From: Catellatospora sp. IY07-71
Lineage (GTDB): Bacteria; Actinomycetota; Actinomycetes; Mycobacteriales; Micromonosporaceae
Reading direction: 5' to 3'
Length of the DNA: 64,000 bases
Assembly (NCBI RefSeq): GCF_018326265.1
Contig: NZ_AP023360.1
Span: forward strand, 3,277,501 to 3,341,500
In this document: piece after piece, positions 41,712 to 51,712 of the stretch
How the letters are laid out: each line of letters starts with the position of its first letter
Numbering within the stretch: the first letter of the stretch is position 1
Made by a program: the position numbers and the translations under genes
Notes under the pieces: generated by a model
Database searches by the model: none
Seen by the model: the letters and a program-made list of their open reading frames with translations, nothing else
What the model was told of the DNA's origin: nothing

Positions 41712-44090
41712 TCAGCGGAGCTTGTCGAGGCCCGCCCGGCGCAGGGCGTCGGCCATGGCGCTGTTGGCGACCGGCGGCTCGTTGCGCTGGCGGGGCTGCC
41801 CGCCGCCGCGCTGGCCGCCCTGGCCACCGCGCTGGCCGCCGCCACCGCCGCCACGCTGACCACGGTCGCCGCCGCCACGCTGGCCGCGGTCGCCGCCGGC
41901 CGGGGCGGCCTCGTCCTCCAGGCGCAGGGTCAGCGAGATGCGCTTGCGCGGGATGTCCACGTCCAGCACCTTCACCTTGACCACGTCACCCGACTTGACC
42001 ACGTCACGCGGGTCGCTGACGAAGTTGCGCGACATCGCCGAGACGTGGACCAGGCCGTCCTGGTGCACGCCGATGTCGACGAACGCGCCGAACGCCGCCA
42101 CGTTGGTGACCACGCCCTCCAGCAGCATGCCGGGCTGCAGGTCGCCGATCTTCTCGACGCCGTCCTTGAAGGACGCGGTCTTGAAGGCGGGGCGCGGGTC
42201 GCGGCCGGGCTTCTCCAGCTCCTTGATGATGTCGGTGACGGTCGGCAGGCCGAACACGTCGTCGGCGTACTCGGCCGGCTTGAGCGTGCGCAGCAGCGAG
42301 CCGTTGCCGATCAGCTTGCTCATCTCGACGCCGTTGTTCTTCAGGATGCGCTGCACCACCGGGTACGCCTCGGGGTGCACGCTGGACGCGTCGAGCGGGT
42401 TGTCGCCGTTGGGGATGCGCAGGAAGCCCGCACACTGCTCGAACGCCTTCGGGCCGAGGCGGGGCACCTCCTTGAGCGCCGTGCGCGAGCGGAACGGGCC
42501 GTTGGCGTCGCGGTGCAGCACGATGTTCTCGGCCAGCCCGGCGCTGATGCCCGACACCCGGGCCAGCAGCGGCGCGGACGCGGTGTTCACGTCGACGCCG
42601 ACGCCGTTCACGCAGTCCTCGACCACCGCGTCCAGCGAGCGGGACAGCTTCACCTCGGACAGGTCGTGCTGGTACTGCCCGACGCCGATGGACTTCGGGT
42701 CGATCTTCACCAGCTCGGCGAGCGGGTCCTGCAGGCGGCGGGCGATGGACACCGCGCCGCGCAGCGACACGTCGAGGCTGGGCAGCTCCTGCGAGGCGTA
42801 CGCGGAGGCCGAGTACACCGACGCGCCCGCCTCGGAGACGACGATCTTCGTCAGGTTGAGGTGCGGCGCGAGCTTGATCAGGTCGATGGCGAGCTTGTCG
42901 GTCTCGCGGGAGGCGGTGCCGTTGCCGATGGCGATCAGCTCGACCTTGTGCGCCGCGCACAGCTTGGCGAGGCTGGCCAGCGACTCGTTCCAGCGGTTGT
43001 GCGGCACGTGCGGGTAGATCGTGTCGGTGGCGACGACCTTGCCGGTGGCGTCGACGACGGCGACCTTGACGCCGGTGCGGTAGCCCGGGTCCAGGCCCAT
43101 CGTGGCGCGGGTGCCCGCCGGGGCGGCCAGCAGCAGGTCGCGCAGGTTCATCGCGAAGACCCGCACGGCCTCCTCCTCGGCCGCCTGCCACAGCCGGTTG
43201 CGCAGGTCCAGGCCGAGGTGCACCAGGATGCGGGTGCGCCAGGCCCAGCGCACGGTGTCGTTCAGCCACCTGTCGGCGGGGCGGCCGCGGTCGCTGATGC
43301 CGAACGCGGCGGCGATGCGACCCTCGAACACCGTCGGCCCGGCGGGCGCGCCCTCGGGCTGCGGCTCGTCCGGCTCCATGACCAGGTCCAGCACCTCCTC
43401 CTTCTCGCCGCGGAACATGGCGAGGATGCGGTGGCTGGGCAGCTTGGCGTACGGCTCGGAGAAGTCGAAGTAGTCGGAGAACTTCGCGCCCTCTTCGGCC
43501 TTGCCGTCGCGCATCTTGGAGACGATGCGGCCGCGGGTCCACATCAGCTCACGCAGCGAGCCGATCAGGTCGGCGTTCTCGCCGAAGCGCTCGACCAGGA
43601 TGGCGCGGGCGCCCTCCAGCGCGGCGGCGGTGTCGGCCACGCCCTTGCCGGCGTCGACGTACGCCGCGGCGGCGGTCTGCGGGTCGTGCGACGGGTCGCC
43701 GAGCAGCAGGTCCGCGAGCGGCTCCAGGCCCGCCTCGCGGGCGATCATCGCCTTGGTCCGCCGCTTTGGCTTGTACGGCAGGTAGATGTCCTCCAGCCGG
43801 GCCTTCGCGTCGGCGGCCATGATCTGCGCCAGCAGCGCGTCGTCGAGCTTGCCCTGCGACCGGATCGACTCGATGATCGTGGTCCGGCGCTCCTCCAGCT
43901 CGCGCAGGTAGCGCAGGCGCTCTTCGAGGTTGCGCAGCTGCTCGTCGTCCAGCGCGCCGGTGACCTCCTTGCGATAGCGGGCGATGAACGGGACGGTGGC
44001 CCCGCCGTCGAGCAGCTCGACCGCCGCGGTCACCTGGTTGTTCCGTACGCCGAGCTCCTCGGCGATGCGCTGGTTAATGGACGTCGTCAC
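41712..44090 (-). CDS. tex: Tex-family S1 RNA-binding transcription accessory protein
   Basis: 792 residues, full Tex architecture: N-terminal helical Tex domain ([41 protein letters not shown]), YqgF/RuvC-like domain ([18 protein letters not shown]), helix-hairpin-helix repeats ([17 protein letters not shown]), and an S1 domain near 650-720 ([28 protein letters not shown]). A glycine/arginine-rich RGG-type tail ends the protein. Tex binds nucleic acid and affects transcription or RNA processing. The GTG at 44090 begins the conserved N-terminus. Confidence 0.95.
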   Translation of the reverse strand: MTTSINQRIAEELGVRNNQVTAAVELLDGGATVPFIARYRKEVTGALDDEQLRNLEERLRYLRELEERRTTIIESIRSQGKLDDALLAQIMAADAKARLEDIYLPYKPKRRTKAMIAREAGLEPLADLLLGDPSHDPQTAAAAYVDAGKGVADTAAALEGARAILVERFGENADLIGSLRELMWTRGRIVSKMRDGKAEEGAKFSDYFDFSEPYAKLPSHRILAMFRGEKEEVLDLVMEPDEPQPEGAPAGPTVFEGRIAAAFGISDRGRPADRWLNDTVRWAWRTRILVHLGLDLRNRLWQAAEEEAVRVFAMNLRDLLLAAPAGTRATMGLDPGYRTGVKVAVVDATGKVVATDTIYPHVPHNRWNESLASLAKLCAAHKVELIAIGNGTASRETDKLAIDLIKLAPHLNLTKIVVSEAGASVYSASAYASQELPSLDVSLRGAVSIARRLQDPLAELVKIDPKSIGVGQYQHDLSEVKLSRSLDAVVEDCVNGVGVDVNTASAPLLARVSGISAGLAENIVLHRDANGPFRSRTALKEVPRLGPKAFEQCAGFLRIPNGDNPLDASSVHPEAYPVVQRILKNNGVEMSKLIGNGSLLRTLKPAEYADDVFGLPTVTDIIKELEKPGRDPRPAFKTASFKDGVEKIGDLQPGMLLEGVVTNVAAFGAFVDIGVHQDGLVHVSAMSRNFVSDPRDVVKSGDVVKVKVLDVDIPRKRISLTLRLEDEAAPAGGDRGQRGGGDRGQRGGGGGGQRGGQGGQRGGGQPRQRNEPPVANSAMADALRRAGLDKLR

Positions 44091-44124
44091 GCCGCCATTC
44101 TGCCCGCTCGCAGGCCGCGGCGGT

Positions 44125-45324
44125 TCACAGGGTGACCGTGGCGGGGAAACCCTCCCGGCGGCCGTACAGCACGCCGCCGATGCCGGCGGTGGTCAGCACG
44201 GCGGCGACGAGCGGCAGCGAGGCCGCGCCCCAGCCGCTGAGCGCCAGGCCGCCGAGCAGCGCGCCGCCGCCGATGCCCAGGTTGAAGGCCGAGGCGTTGA
44301 GCGCGGCGGCGGTGTCGGCGGCGCCCGCCGGGGCGGCCCGCAGGATCGCCGCCTGCACGAGCGTGGCCAGGCCGTTGAGCGCGAGACCGGCCAGCGCTGC
44401 GGCGGCCACCGCCAGCGCGGGGGTCGTCCCGGCGAAGGCGAGCACGACCAGCGCGGCGGTCAGGATGACGACCCCGCCCAGCATCGCCAGCCGGGGCCGC
44501 TTGTCCACCAGCAGCCCGGCGGCGAGCAGGCCGACTGCGCCGGCCGCGCCGTAGCCGAGCAGCGCCGGGCTCAGCGCCTCTTCGCTCAGGCCGGTGGCCT
44601 GCAGGAACGGCGAGATGTAGGTGTAGAAGCTGAAGTAGCCGAGCATGGTCACCGCGGTGGTGACCACGACGATCGCCACGGAGGGCGTGCGCAGCACGCG
44701 CAGCAGGCTCAGCCCGTTGCCGGCCGCCTCGCCGGGGAAGTCGGGCAGCAGCCGCCAGCCGACCAGCGCCAGCACCACGCCGACCCCGGCCAGCACCGCG
44801 AACGCCGCCCGCCAGCCGATCGCGACGCCGAGCGCGGTGCCCGCGGGCACGCCGAGCAGGATCGCGACGGTGCCGCCCGCGAACACCAGGGTCACCGCGC
44901 GGCCGACCCGGTCGGGGGTGACCATGCGGGCGACGTATCCGGCGCACATGGCCCAGAACGCGCCGTGGGTCAGGCCGCCCAGCAGCCGGGCCGCCGCGGC
45001 CAGCGGATACACGGTGCTCACCGCCATGATGACGTTGCTGGCGGAGTACGCCAGCAGCGTGCCCACCAGCAGGCCGCGGCGCGGGAACCGGGCGGTCAGC
45101 CGCCCCAGGGGCGCCGCGAACAGCGCCACCATCAGGGCGTACCCGGTGACCAGCAGGCCGACCGTGGGCTCGCTGACGCCGAGGTCCCGGCTGATCGAGC
45201 TGAGCAGGCCCATCGGCACCATCTCGGTGGTCACCGACAGGAACGTGCCCGCCGCCACCAGCAGCAGGCCCGCCAGCGGCCAGGGCTCGCGGCGGGCGGT
45301 GACGGAAAGGGGCGCGGCGCTCAC
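44125..45324 (-). CDS. MFS transporter, DHA1 (drug:H+ antiporter) type
   Basis: 399 residues with 12 predicted membrane helices. Motif A appears as [18 protein letters not shown] after helix 2 and the antiporter motif C-like [22 protein letters not shown] in helix 5. Related to arabinose/chloramphenicol-type exporters (AraJ/CmlR). Substrate unknown. TACGGT ends six bases before the GTG (45336-45331), suggesting a leaderless message. Lies 34 bp upstream of tex on the same strand. Confidence 0.9.
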   Translation of the reverse strand: MSAAPLSVTARREPWPLAGLLLVAAGTFLSVTTEMVPMGLLSSISRDLGVSEPTVGLLVTGYALMVALFAAPLGRLTARFPRRGLLVGTLLAYSASNVIMAVSTVYPLAAAARLLGGLTHGAFWAMCAGYVARMVTPDRVGRAVTLVFAGGTVAILLGVPAGTALGVAIGWRAAFAVLAGVGVVLALVGWRLLPDFPGEAAGNGLSLLRVLRTPSVAIVVVTTAVTMLGYFSFYTYISPFLQATGLSEEALSPALLGYGAAGAVGLLAAGLLVDKRPRLAMLGGVVILTAALVVLAFAGTTPALAVAAAALAGLALNGLATLVQAAILRAAPAGAADTAAALNASAFNLGIGGGALLGGLALSGWGAASLPLVAAVLTTAGIGGVLYGRREGFPATVTL

Positions 45325-45503
45325 CGTACGACCGTAAACGCTCTCCCGGGAGATCCCGTCAGGGTTCCCCCGGTGAACTCGCTCACGACCGGGGGGAATC
45401 CCCTGGCCTGTCCCGGGTATCCCGGTCTATCCCTCGACGCGCCCGTTCGCCGCCCGGCACCCTGTCTGCGCTTCACAGGACCCGGGGAAGGGAGTTGGTC
45501 AGG

Positions 45504-47015
45504 GTGCGCCTCAGGAGGGTGCTGGCGGTGCTCGGCATCGTGGTCGCGCTGCTGTGCACGGTGTGCGCCGGAGCCGGTGCGTGGATCTGGAACAGCCAGA
45601 CGGTCGACACCACCGGCGCGGTCGACTTCACGCGGCCGCTGGCGGTGCCGCCGCTCGCGCCGTCGCGGCTGGAGGGCGGGCGCCGGGTGTTCGACCTGAC
45701 GGCGCAGGCGGGCACGCACGACTTCGGCCGGGGCGCGACGCCGACGTGGGGGTTCAACGGCGACGTGCTCGGCCCGACGCTGCGCGCCGCCCGCGGCGAG
45801 CAGGTGGTGGTCAACGTGACCAACGCCCTGGACCAGACGACCACCGTGCACTGGCACGGCATGCACCTGCCGCCGGAGATGGACGGCGGCCCGCACCAGC
45901 TGGTGGCCCCCGGCAGGACCTGGTCGCCGGCCTGGAAGATCGAGCAGCCCGCGGCGTCGCTGTGGTATCACCCGCACCTGCACGGCGAGACCGCCAAGCA
46001 CGTGTACCAGGGCCTGGCGGGGATGTTCATCGTCGACGACCCGGCCACCTCGGTGGCGGCACTGCCGCACGAGTACGGCGTCGACGACATCCCGGTGATC
46101 GTGCAGGACCGCAAGTTCGACGGCAAGGGCAAGCTCGACGACGCCCCCGGGATCTTCAGCGGGGTCGGCGTGCTCGGCGACACCATCGCGGTCAACGGCA
46201 CCGTGGGGCCGTACCTGGAGGTCAGGACGCAGCGGGTGCGGTTGCGGCTGCTCAACGGCTCCAACGCGCGCGTCTACGACTTCGGGTTCACCGACGGGCG
46301 CGAGTTCGACCTGGTGGGCACGGACGGCGGGCTGCTCGAGTCGGCGCACCGGACGGACCGGCTCATGCTGTCGCCGGGCGAGCGGGCCGAGATCGTGGTG
46401 ACGGTCGAGCCGGGGGAGCGCACGGTGCTGCGCAGCTACCCGCCGGACCTGGGCACGGGCGTGTTCGGGCGGTTCACCGGCGGGGCCGACTCGTTCGACG
46501 TGCTGCAGCTGCGCGCGTCGGGCACGCTCGCGGCGCGCCCGGAGGTGCCGCGGCGGCTGGTCGCCATCGCGAAGCTGGACCGTGGCAGTGCCGCGCAGCA
46601 GCGGGAGTTCAAGTTCAGCGGGCACAGCATCAACAGCCGGCAGATGGACATGACCCGGGTCGACTTCGCGCCGGAGCAGGACACCACGGAGGTGTGGCGG
46701 GTCTTCAACAACGACGGTCAGCCGCACAACTTCCACGTGCACGACGTGCAGTTCCAGGTGCTCACCGTCAGCGGGGCCGCGCCGCCGCCGCCGCTGTCGG
46801 GCTGGAAGGACACCGTCTACCTGCACCCGGACGAGACGTATGAGCTGATCATGCGGTTCACCGACTACGCGGACGCGGACACGCCGTACATGTTCCACTG
46901 CCACGTGCTGTTCCACGAGGACGCCGGGATGATGGGGCAGTTCGTGGTGGTGCCGCCGGGCGGCAGGCCGGGCGTGATCGACCACGGCGCGCACCTGGCC
47001 CACGGCGGGCACTGA
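45504..47015 (+). CDS. Multicopper oxidase, three-domain, membrane-anchored
   Basis: 503 residues. N-terminal signal anchor (VLAVLGIVVALLCTVCAGAGAWIW) then three cupredoxin domains. All four copper-binding motifs are visible: TVHWHGMHL, WYHPHLHG, PHNFHVHDVQF and FHCHVLFHEDAGMM, so the type 1 and trinuclear sites look complete. It likely oxidises Cu(I), phenols or metals outside the membrane. Start GTG 45504 has AGGGAG upstream; a TTG at 45495 is too close to it. No copper regulator lies nearby. Ends at a strong terminator. Confidence 0.93.
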   Translation: MRLRRVLAVLGIVVALLCTVCAGAGAWIWNSQTVDTTGAVDFTRPLAVPPLAPSRLEGGRRVFDLTAQAGTHDFGRGATPTWGFNGDVLGPTLRAARGEQVVVNVTNALDQTTTVHWHGMHLPPEMDGGPHQLVAPGRTWSPAWKIEQPAASLWYHPHLHGETAKHVYQGLAGMFIVDDPATSVAALPHEYGVDDIPVIVQDRKFDGKGKLDDAPGIFSGVGVLGDTIAVNGTVGPYLEVRTQRVRLRLLNGSNARVYDFGFTDGREFDLVGTDGGLLESAHRTDRLMLSPGERAEIVVTVEPGERTVLRSYPPDLGTGVFGRFTGGADSFDVLQLRASGTLAARPEVPRRLVAIAKLDRGSAAQQREFKFSGHSINSRQMDMTRVDFAPEQDTTEVWRVFNNDGQPHNFHVHDVQFQVLTVSGAAPPPPLSGWKDTVYLHPDETYELIMRFTDYADADTPYMFHCHVLFHEDAGMMGQFVVVPPGGRPGVIDHGAHLAHGGH

Positions 47016-47041
47016 CCCGGGGGAGGCCGCCGACGGCAGGA

Positions 47042-47086
47042 AAAGGGTATCGAGTTCGCCGTCGCCGACGGACCTCGATACCCTTT
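47042..47086. terminator. Terminator, 13-bp stem with A/T flanks
   Basis: AAAGGGTATCGAG (47042-47054) pairs perfectly with CTCGATACCCTTT (47074-47086). The AAA/TTT ends make it a classical intrinsic terminator on both strands, serving the convergent multicopper oxidase and lipoprotein genes. Confidence 0.9.
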
Positions 47087-47123
47087 CTCGCGCTCAAGTC
47101 GAGCCCGCTGCCCTTCGGCAGGC

Positions 47124-47645
47124 TCAGGGGACGCAGATCTTTCCGGTCTTGCCGCCGTCCTCGAAGTCCAGTGCGGGGCCTTCGAGGACCTCGATGATTT
47201 TGTCCAGGTCGCCGTTGGCGGCCGTGACGGCCTGCTGTCCGGCGACGACCGTCGCAAGGTCGGCCTCGAGGGCCGCCTTCAGCTCGGCGTCCGCGGTGTC
47301 AGCCGAGATCTTCGCCAGCTCGGCGCGGTAGACCTCGATCGCCTCGCTCAAGTCGGGGATGAGGGTCGCCGCCTTCGCCTCGTCGTTGATGGCCGCGCCG
47401 ATGATCTTCATGGTGGCCCCCAGCACCCCCAGGGCGCCCTGCTGGCTGGTGCTCAGTGCGATGAACGCGAGGCACGTCGCGTTCTCGTCCTTGGTGCCGG
47501 TGGGGACGGCCGGCGCGGCGGAGGACGCGGCCGCGGACACGGCCGGCGACGAGGGGGCGGCCGTGGTCGCGGCCGGGTCGGCGGTGCAGGCGGCGGAGCC
47601 GAGCAGGGTGAGGCTCAGGACGGTGGTGCTCAGAACATGGCGCAT
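47124..47645 (-). CDS. Lipoprotein of unknown function
   Basis: 173 residues with a lipoprotein signal (MRHVLSTTVLSLTLLGSAAC, lipid Cys at 20), an Ala/Ser/Pro linker, and a helical domain of about 115 residues with regular hydrophobic spacing (LIPDLSEAIEVYRAELAKIS, LKAALEADLATVVAGQQAV). Two more cysteines could form a disulfide (ATCLAF and KICVP). No family recognised. Confidence 0.7.
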   Translation of the reverse strand: MRHVLSTTVLSLTLLGSAACTADPAATTAAPSSPAVSAAASSAAPAVPTGTKDENATCLAFIALSTSQQGALGVLGATMKIIGAAINDEAKAATLIPDLSEAIEVYRAELAKISADTADAELKAALEADLATVVAGQQAVTAANGDLDKIIEVLEGPALDFEDGGKTGKICVP

Positions 47646-47808
47646 GTGCGGAGTGGATCCTTCGTACGGCAGAGATGACGGCAGCGTGAAGCCGCCCTGG
47701 GGCAAGATCGCCCCGGGGCAGCTTAGGTAAGCCGGATGACGGCCGGATAACGATGCCAGGACCAGGCTCCGGCCCGTGCAGCTCCGGGATCTGGTCCGCC
47801 GGGTCCCG

Positions 47809-48825
47809 TTAGTGGGCGACCCGGCCGGTGAGCGCGGCGACGACCTCGGTCCGGTTATCCGTCCACCAGCGGAACGTCGCCGCGTTGCGCACGTAGAAGC
47901 GGTCGCACGTGGTGTCCCCGTGCTGGTAACGGCGGTCGAGTGGCCAGCTCCCGGTCAGCCACGACCACCAGGCGCGATGCTCGGCGTCGGCCAGTTGGCC
48001 GACGGTCAGCGGACGCCGCCGCCGGTAGCCGTCCGCGAACGCCGCCGTCCGCGGCAGGTCGATGCCGCCGTCACCGCCGAAGGTCAGCAGGCAGGCTCGG
48101 ATCAGCTCGGCGGCGAGAGAGCGGACACCGACGCGGTCCCAGTCCAGGACCGCGCTGACCCGGCCCTGCTCCCACAGCACGTTGTTGTGGTGGAAGTCGC
48201 CGTGCACCCACCCTCGCGGGCCTGGCTCCGCACCTGCCGGCACCGGCGGGGTCGGGGCGGTGAGCAGCTCACGCCGCCGGGCCAGATCGCTCAGAGCGAG
48301 CTCGTCGATCTCGTCCCGGTCAGGTCTGCGGGTGACGAGGTCCAGCATCACGTCCAGAGCGGTCAGCGACAAGGTCGCGTCGGGCACGTGGTCCGGCGGG
48401 GCGCCACCGTGCAGCGGCACGGCCGACAGCGCGACGTGGATGCCGCCCAGCAGCTCCCCGTACGCGGCGGCCTGGTCGAGGCTCATGGCGGTGCCGGTGA
48501 GGTGCTGCCCGGGAGCCCAGGCGCTGACGGTGAACCGCGCGCCGTCCAGCACGCACTCCGGATCGCCGCCGGCCCGTTCCAGCGGCTCCGGGACGGGCAC
48601 GCCGTGGCCTATGAGCAGCTTCATCGTGCGATGCCGCGCGCCCACGTCACCCGCGTTCCGGTCCTGAAGCTCCTTCACGGCGTAGACGCCCGTGGTGGTG
48701 TCCACCCGCCAGTTGCGGTTCATGGCGCCGATCGGCAGGTGCCGGACCGCGTGCACGTCGCCCAGCCCGAACGCGGCGCACACCTGCGCCAGACGCTGCC
48801 GGTCCTCGTCCTGCCCCGCTCGCAT
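47809..48825 (-). CDS. Aminoglycoside phosphotransferase-like kinase
   Basis: 338 residues of the APH/choline-kinase fold. Catalytic loop WVHGDFHHNNVLW (about 198-210) and metal-binding VLDWDRVGVRSLAAEL are intact; the phosphate region GVYAVKELQDRN carries the ATP lysine. Substrate could be a small alcohol, homoserine or an antibiotic; relatives in actinomycetes are mostly uncharacterised. TAGCAT ends six bases before the ATG, suggesting leaderless transcription. Follows the PASTA kinase on the same strand by 20 bp. Confidence 0.88.
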   Translation of the reverse strand: MRAGQDEDRQRLAQVCAAFGLGDVHAVRHLPIGAMNRNWRVDTTTGVYAVKELQDRNAGDVGARHRTMKLLIGHGVPVPEPLERAGGDPECVLDGARFTVSAWAPGQHLTGTAMSLDQAAAYGELLGGIHVALSAVPLHGGAPPDHVPDATLSLTALDVMLDLVTRRPDRDEIDELALSDLARRRELLTAPTPPVPAGAEPGPRGWVHGDFHHNNVLWEQGRVSAVLDWDRVGVRSLAAELIRACLLTFGGDGGIDLPRTAAFADGYRRRRPLTVGQLADAEHRAWWSWLTGSWPLDRRYQHGDTTCDRFYVRNAATFRWWTDNRTEVVAALTGRVAH

Positions 48826-48845
48826 CGCGACATGCTAACGGCGGA

Positions 48846-50432
48846 TCAGACCTGCTTGCACTGATCGGTCGCGGTGGCGATCACGACGTCGACGGTCGAC
48901 CCGGCGGCGACGACCGTCCCGCCCGCCGGTGACTGCTCGATCGCGTAGCACTGGTCGGGCGTGGCCCGGTAGGTGATGGTGCCGATCAGGCCGAGGCGCT
49001 TCAGCTCGGCGACCACCTCGACCTCGCGCCAGCCGTACATGCCGGGCACCGTCCGGGTTGCCGTGGCCGGGCTCTGCGGCGCGGCGGGGCTGCTCGGCGC
49101 GGCCGGGCTCGGGCGCGCACCCGACGGCCGCGGCAGCGGACGGCTGGACGCCGTCACCGTGGCCCGGGGCGTCGGGCCGGTGCCGCCGGAGGGACCGGTG
49201 CCGGTCGGCGCGGTGGGGTCCGTGCCCGCCCCGCTGCTCGCGGAGGGACCGGCGCCCGGGTCCTGCCCGGACGGATCGGCGCCGCCGCTCGGCGTGAGCG
49301 CGTAGGCGAGGGCCGCCACCAGCAGCAACAGGACCGCGGCGGCTCCGGCGAGCAGGCGGCGGTTGCGAAGCGGCGCCCCGTGCGGCGCCCGGCGGTGGCC
49401 GGGGGGTGGCACACCCTCCCTGCGGCGGTCGCCCGCCGGGGCCGCCGCTGCCGCGCCGGCTTGCGCGACCGTCCCCGGCGGCCGGCTGGTCGCGGCACCG
49501 GAGGGTGCCGTCCCCTTCCGGGTGGGCGGCCGGTCTGCGGCCGGGGCAGCTTCGGCTGAGGTGTCCTCCGGGCCAGGGGAGACGGCCGGTGTGGCGGCGG
49601 CGCGCGCCGCCGTCCGGGTGGCGTGTGCCGCCGAGCGGGACGCCTGCGCGAGCGCGGCGGCGGAGGGCCAGCGGTCGTCGGGCTCCTTGGCCAGCGCGCG
49701 CATGATGAGCGCCCGGACCGGCCGGGGCACGTCCGCGGGCAGCGCGGGCGGGTCGTCGTTGACGTGCTGGAGCGCGACCGCGAGCGGGGTGTCGGCGGTG
49801 AACGGCCGCTCGCCGGTGACCAGCTCGTACGCGACCACGCCGAGCGCGTACACGTCGGTGGCGGGGCCGACCTCGGCACCGGTGACCTGCTCCGGCGCGA
49901 GATAGGACGAGGTGCCGAGGATCTCGTCGGCGGCGGTGAGCCGGTCGCCGGCGACCATGCGCGCGATGCCGAAGTCGGTCAGCGCGAGCCGCCCGTCCGG
50001 GCGCAGCAGCAGGTTCGACGGTTTCACGTCGCGGTGCACGATGCCCTGCCGGTGCGCGGCGTGGATCGCGTCGGCGGCCTGCGCGAGCAGCCCCATCGCC
50101 CGGTGCGGGGCCAGCGCGCCGTCCCGGTCGACCAGGGCGCGCAGCGACTCGCCCTCGACGAACTGCATCACCAGGTATGCCACACCGTCGGCGTGGCCGT
50201 AGTCGTAGATCTCGACGATGCCGGGGTGGGACAGGGCCGCCATGGCCCGCGCCTCAGCCCGGAACCGGGCGGTGAACCCGGCCTCCCCGGCCAGGGCCGG
50301 CAGCAGCGCCTTCACCGCGACCCGGCGGCCGAGCACCAGGTCGTCGGCGCGCCACACCTCGCCCATCCCACCGCGGGCGATCAGGTCCACCAGCTCGTAA
50401 CGGCCGCCGAGCGTCACCCCCGGGTCAAGCAC
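48846..50432 (-). CDS. Ser/Thr protein kinase with one PASTA domain
   Basis: 528 residues. Kinase domain (about 10-265): ARGGMGEV loop, Lys41 in AVKAL, HRDVKPSNLLL, DFGIARM and TSSYLAPEQV are all intact. A long Ala/Pro-rich juxtamembrane linker, one membrane helix (LLAGAAAVLLLLVAALAYAL), a Ser/Pro/Gly linker and a single C-terminal PASTA domain (TVPGMYGWREVEVVAELKRL; VVAAGSTVDVVIA) follow. PASTA kinases sense peptidoglycan fragments or lipid II; one repeat is fewer than in PknB. GTG 50432 has AAGGA eight bases upstream. Might phosphorylate its own neighbours but no target is evident. Confidence 0.93.
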   Translation of the reverse strand: MLDPGVTLGGRYELVDLIARGGMGEVWRADDLVLGRRVAVKALLPALAGEAGFTARFRAEARAMAALSHPGIVEIYDYGHADGVAYLVMQFVEGESLRALVDRDGALAPHRAMGLLAQAADAIHAAHRQGIVHRDVKPSNLLLRPDGRLALTDFGIARMVAGDRLTAADEILGTSSYLAPEQVTGAEVGPATDVYALGVVAYELVTGERPFTADTPLAVALQHVNDDPPALPADVPRPVRALIMRALAKEPDDRWPSAAALAQASRSAAHATRTAARAAATPAVSPGPEDTSAEAAPAADRPPTRKGTAPSGAATSRPPGTVAQAGAAAAAPAGDRRREGVPPPGHRRAPHGAPLRNRRLLAGAAAVLLLLVAALAYALTPSGGADPSGQDPGAGPSASSGAGTDPTAPTGTGPSGGTGPTPRATVTASSRPLPRPSGARPSPAAPSSPAAPQSPATATRTVPGMYGWREVEVVAELKRLGLIGTITYRATPDQCYAIEQSPAGGTVVAAGSTVDVVIATATDQCKQV

Positions 50433-50494
50433 GGGAGAATCCTTCGCGATCGATCGCTGCCCGTCAAGCCGGTGTCCGATCCCGAACAGAAAGC

Positions 50495-51586
50495 TCAGCC
50501 CGCATCGACGTGGTACGCCTTCACGCCCGGCACGGCGAACGCCAGCAGCCGCCGCGCCTCCTCGCCCAGCGCCGCCCGCTGCACGTCGCTGAGCTGGCCG
50601 AACGGCTCCACGCGCAGCGTCGCGGCGTCCCGGCCGCGCTCGATGCGCCAGGTCCCGGCGACGAAGCCGTCGGCCAGCACCGTCGCCTTGATGATGCCGT
50701 TGATCGTGAACACCCGTTTGCGGTGCTCGTCGGAGATGATCCGGGTGCGGTCGGCGTGCGAGAGCAGCACCGAGTCGAACTCGCCGAGCAGCCGCAGCGG
50801 CGCCGGCTCGGCGGCGTCGGGCCGGGGCGCGTCCGGCAGGTCGTACAGCTCCACGCCGCGCTCGTCGCGGAAGGTCACCAGCTGCGGCCGCAGGCCCGCC
50901 ACGACCTCCTTCAGCCGGGTCAGCCCCGACCAGGCCTGCATGTCCTGCACGCTCGCCGGGCCGTACGCGGCCAGGTAGCGCAGCACCATCCGCGCCGGGT
51001 CGGGAGCGGTCAGCTCCGCGGACAGCCACGACTCGGCCGAGGTGTGCGCGGCCTGCCCGCTCGACCCCCACAGCCCGCGCGGCGGCACCTGCACCAGCGG
51101 CACCCGCGTGCGCACCACCGGCGCGAGCGCCTCGGCGTCGTGGCCGGGGAAACGCTCGGCGAGCAGCGCGCCCAGCTCGGCGAACGTGCGCGGTCGCGCC
51201 TCGACCAGCTCGCGGCCGTGCGCGGCGACCGTGTAGAGGTCGAGCCCGGTCAGCCGCTTGCCGTAGGTGACGGCGAAGCCGCGGTCGTGCGCCGGCTGCA
51301 GCACCGGGCGCAGGGCGAGGCAGTCCTCGGCGGTGACCAGGTGGATCGTCGAGCGCATCAGCGCGATGCGCACCGCCCGCCGGTCCGTGATCAGCTGCGA
51401 CAGCTCCTCCGGGGCGAAGCCGTCCAGCCGGTTCCACAGCGCCAGGTAGGGCGGGTTCGGTGCCTGGGCCTGCAGGCCGTACAGGTGCGCGACGGCGTCG
51501 TACACCGGCATCTCGGCACGTCGGAGCAGGAGCTGGCGCGCCAGCAGCGCCCGGTTGAGCGTTTGGCGGCTGAGCACTGCGGTCAT
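50495..51586 (-). CDS. Winged-helix DNA-binding domain protein (HTH_42/AlkZ superfamily)
   Basis: 363 residues matching the HTH_42 (DUF1006) superfamily: VLSRQTLNRALLARQLLLRR, LYGLQAQAPNPPYLALWNRLDGF, HLVTAEDCLALRP, and the C-terminal VLADGFVAGTWRIERG. YcaQ/AlkZ glycosylases of the superfamily excise cross-linked or alkylated bases and depend on a QxQ or QxD motif; here the segment reads LQAQAP, so QAQ is present. Glycosylase activity is therefore possible but unproven. Lies just left of the TnpB element, diverging from it. Confidence 0.85.
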   Translation of the reverse strand: MTAVLSRQTLNRALLARQLLLRRAEMPVYDAVAHLYGLQAQAPNPPYLALWNRLDGFAPEELSQLITDRRAVRIALMRSTIHLVTAEDCLALRPVLQPAHDRGFAVTYGKRLTGLDLYTVAAHGRELVEARPRTFAELGALLAERFPGHDAEALAPVVRTRVPLVQVPPRGLWGSSGQAAHTSAESWLSAELTAPDPARMVLRYLAAYGPASVQDMQAWSGLTRLKEVVAGLRPQLVTFRDERGVELYDLPDAPRPDAAEPAPLRLLGEFDSVLLSHADRTRIISDEHRKRVFTINGIIKATVLADGFVAGTWRIERGRDAATLRVEPFGQLSDVQRAALGEEARRLLAFAVPGVKAYHVDAG

Positions 51587-51712
51587 TGGGTATCCAGCTG
51601 TTGGCGGTTGAGTGAACTATGGCGGGCTTGAGTATGCATTGGTGTGCCGTCGGCTTACTGCAGGCTGCGGGTGATGGCTGGGATTGTCGTAGCCGGTGTG
51701 TAGTGTGCTGGT

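Noticed and set aside
41667-44135. Long plus-strand frame opposite tex
   Set aside because: Antisense shadow of a fully conserved Tex protein.
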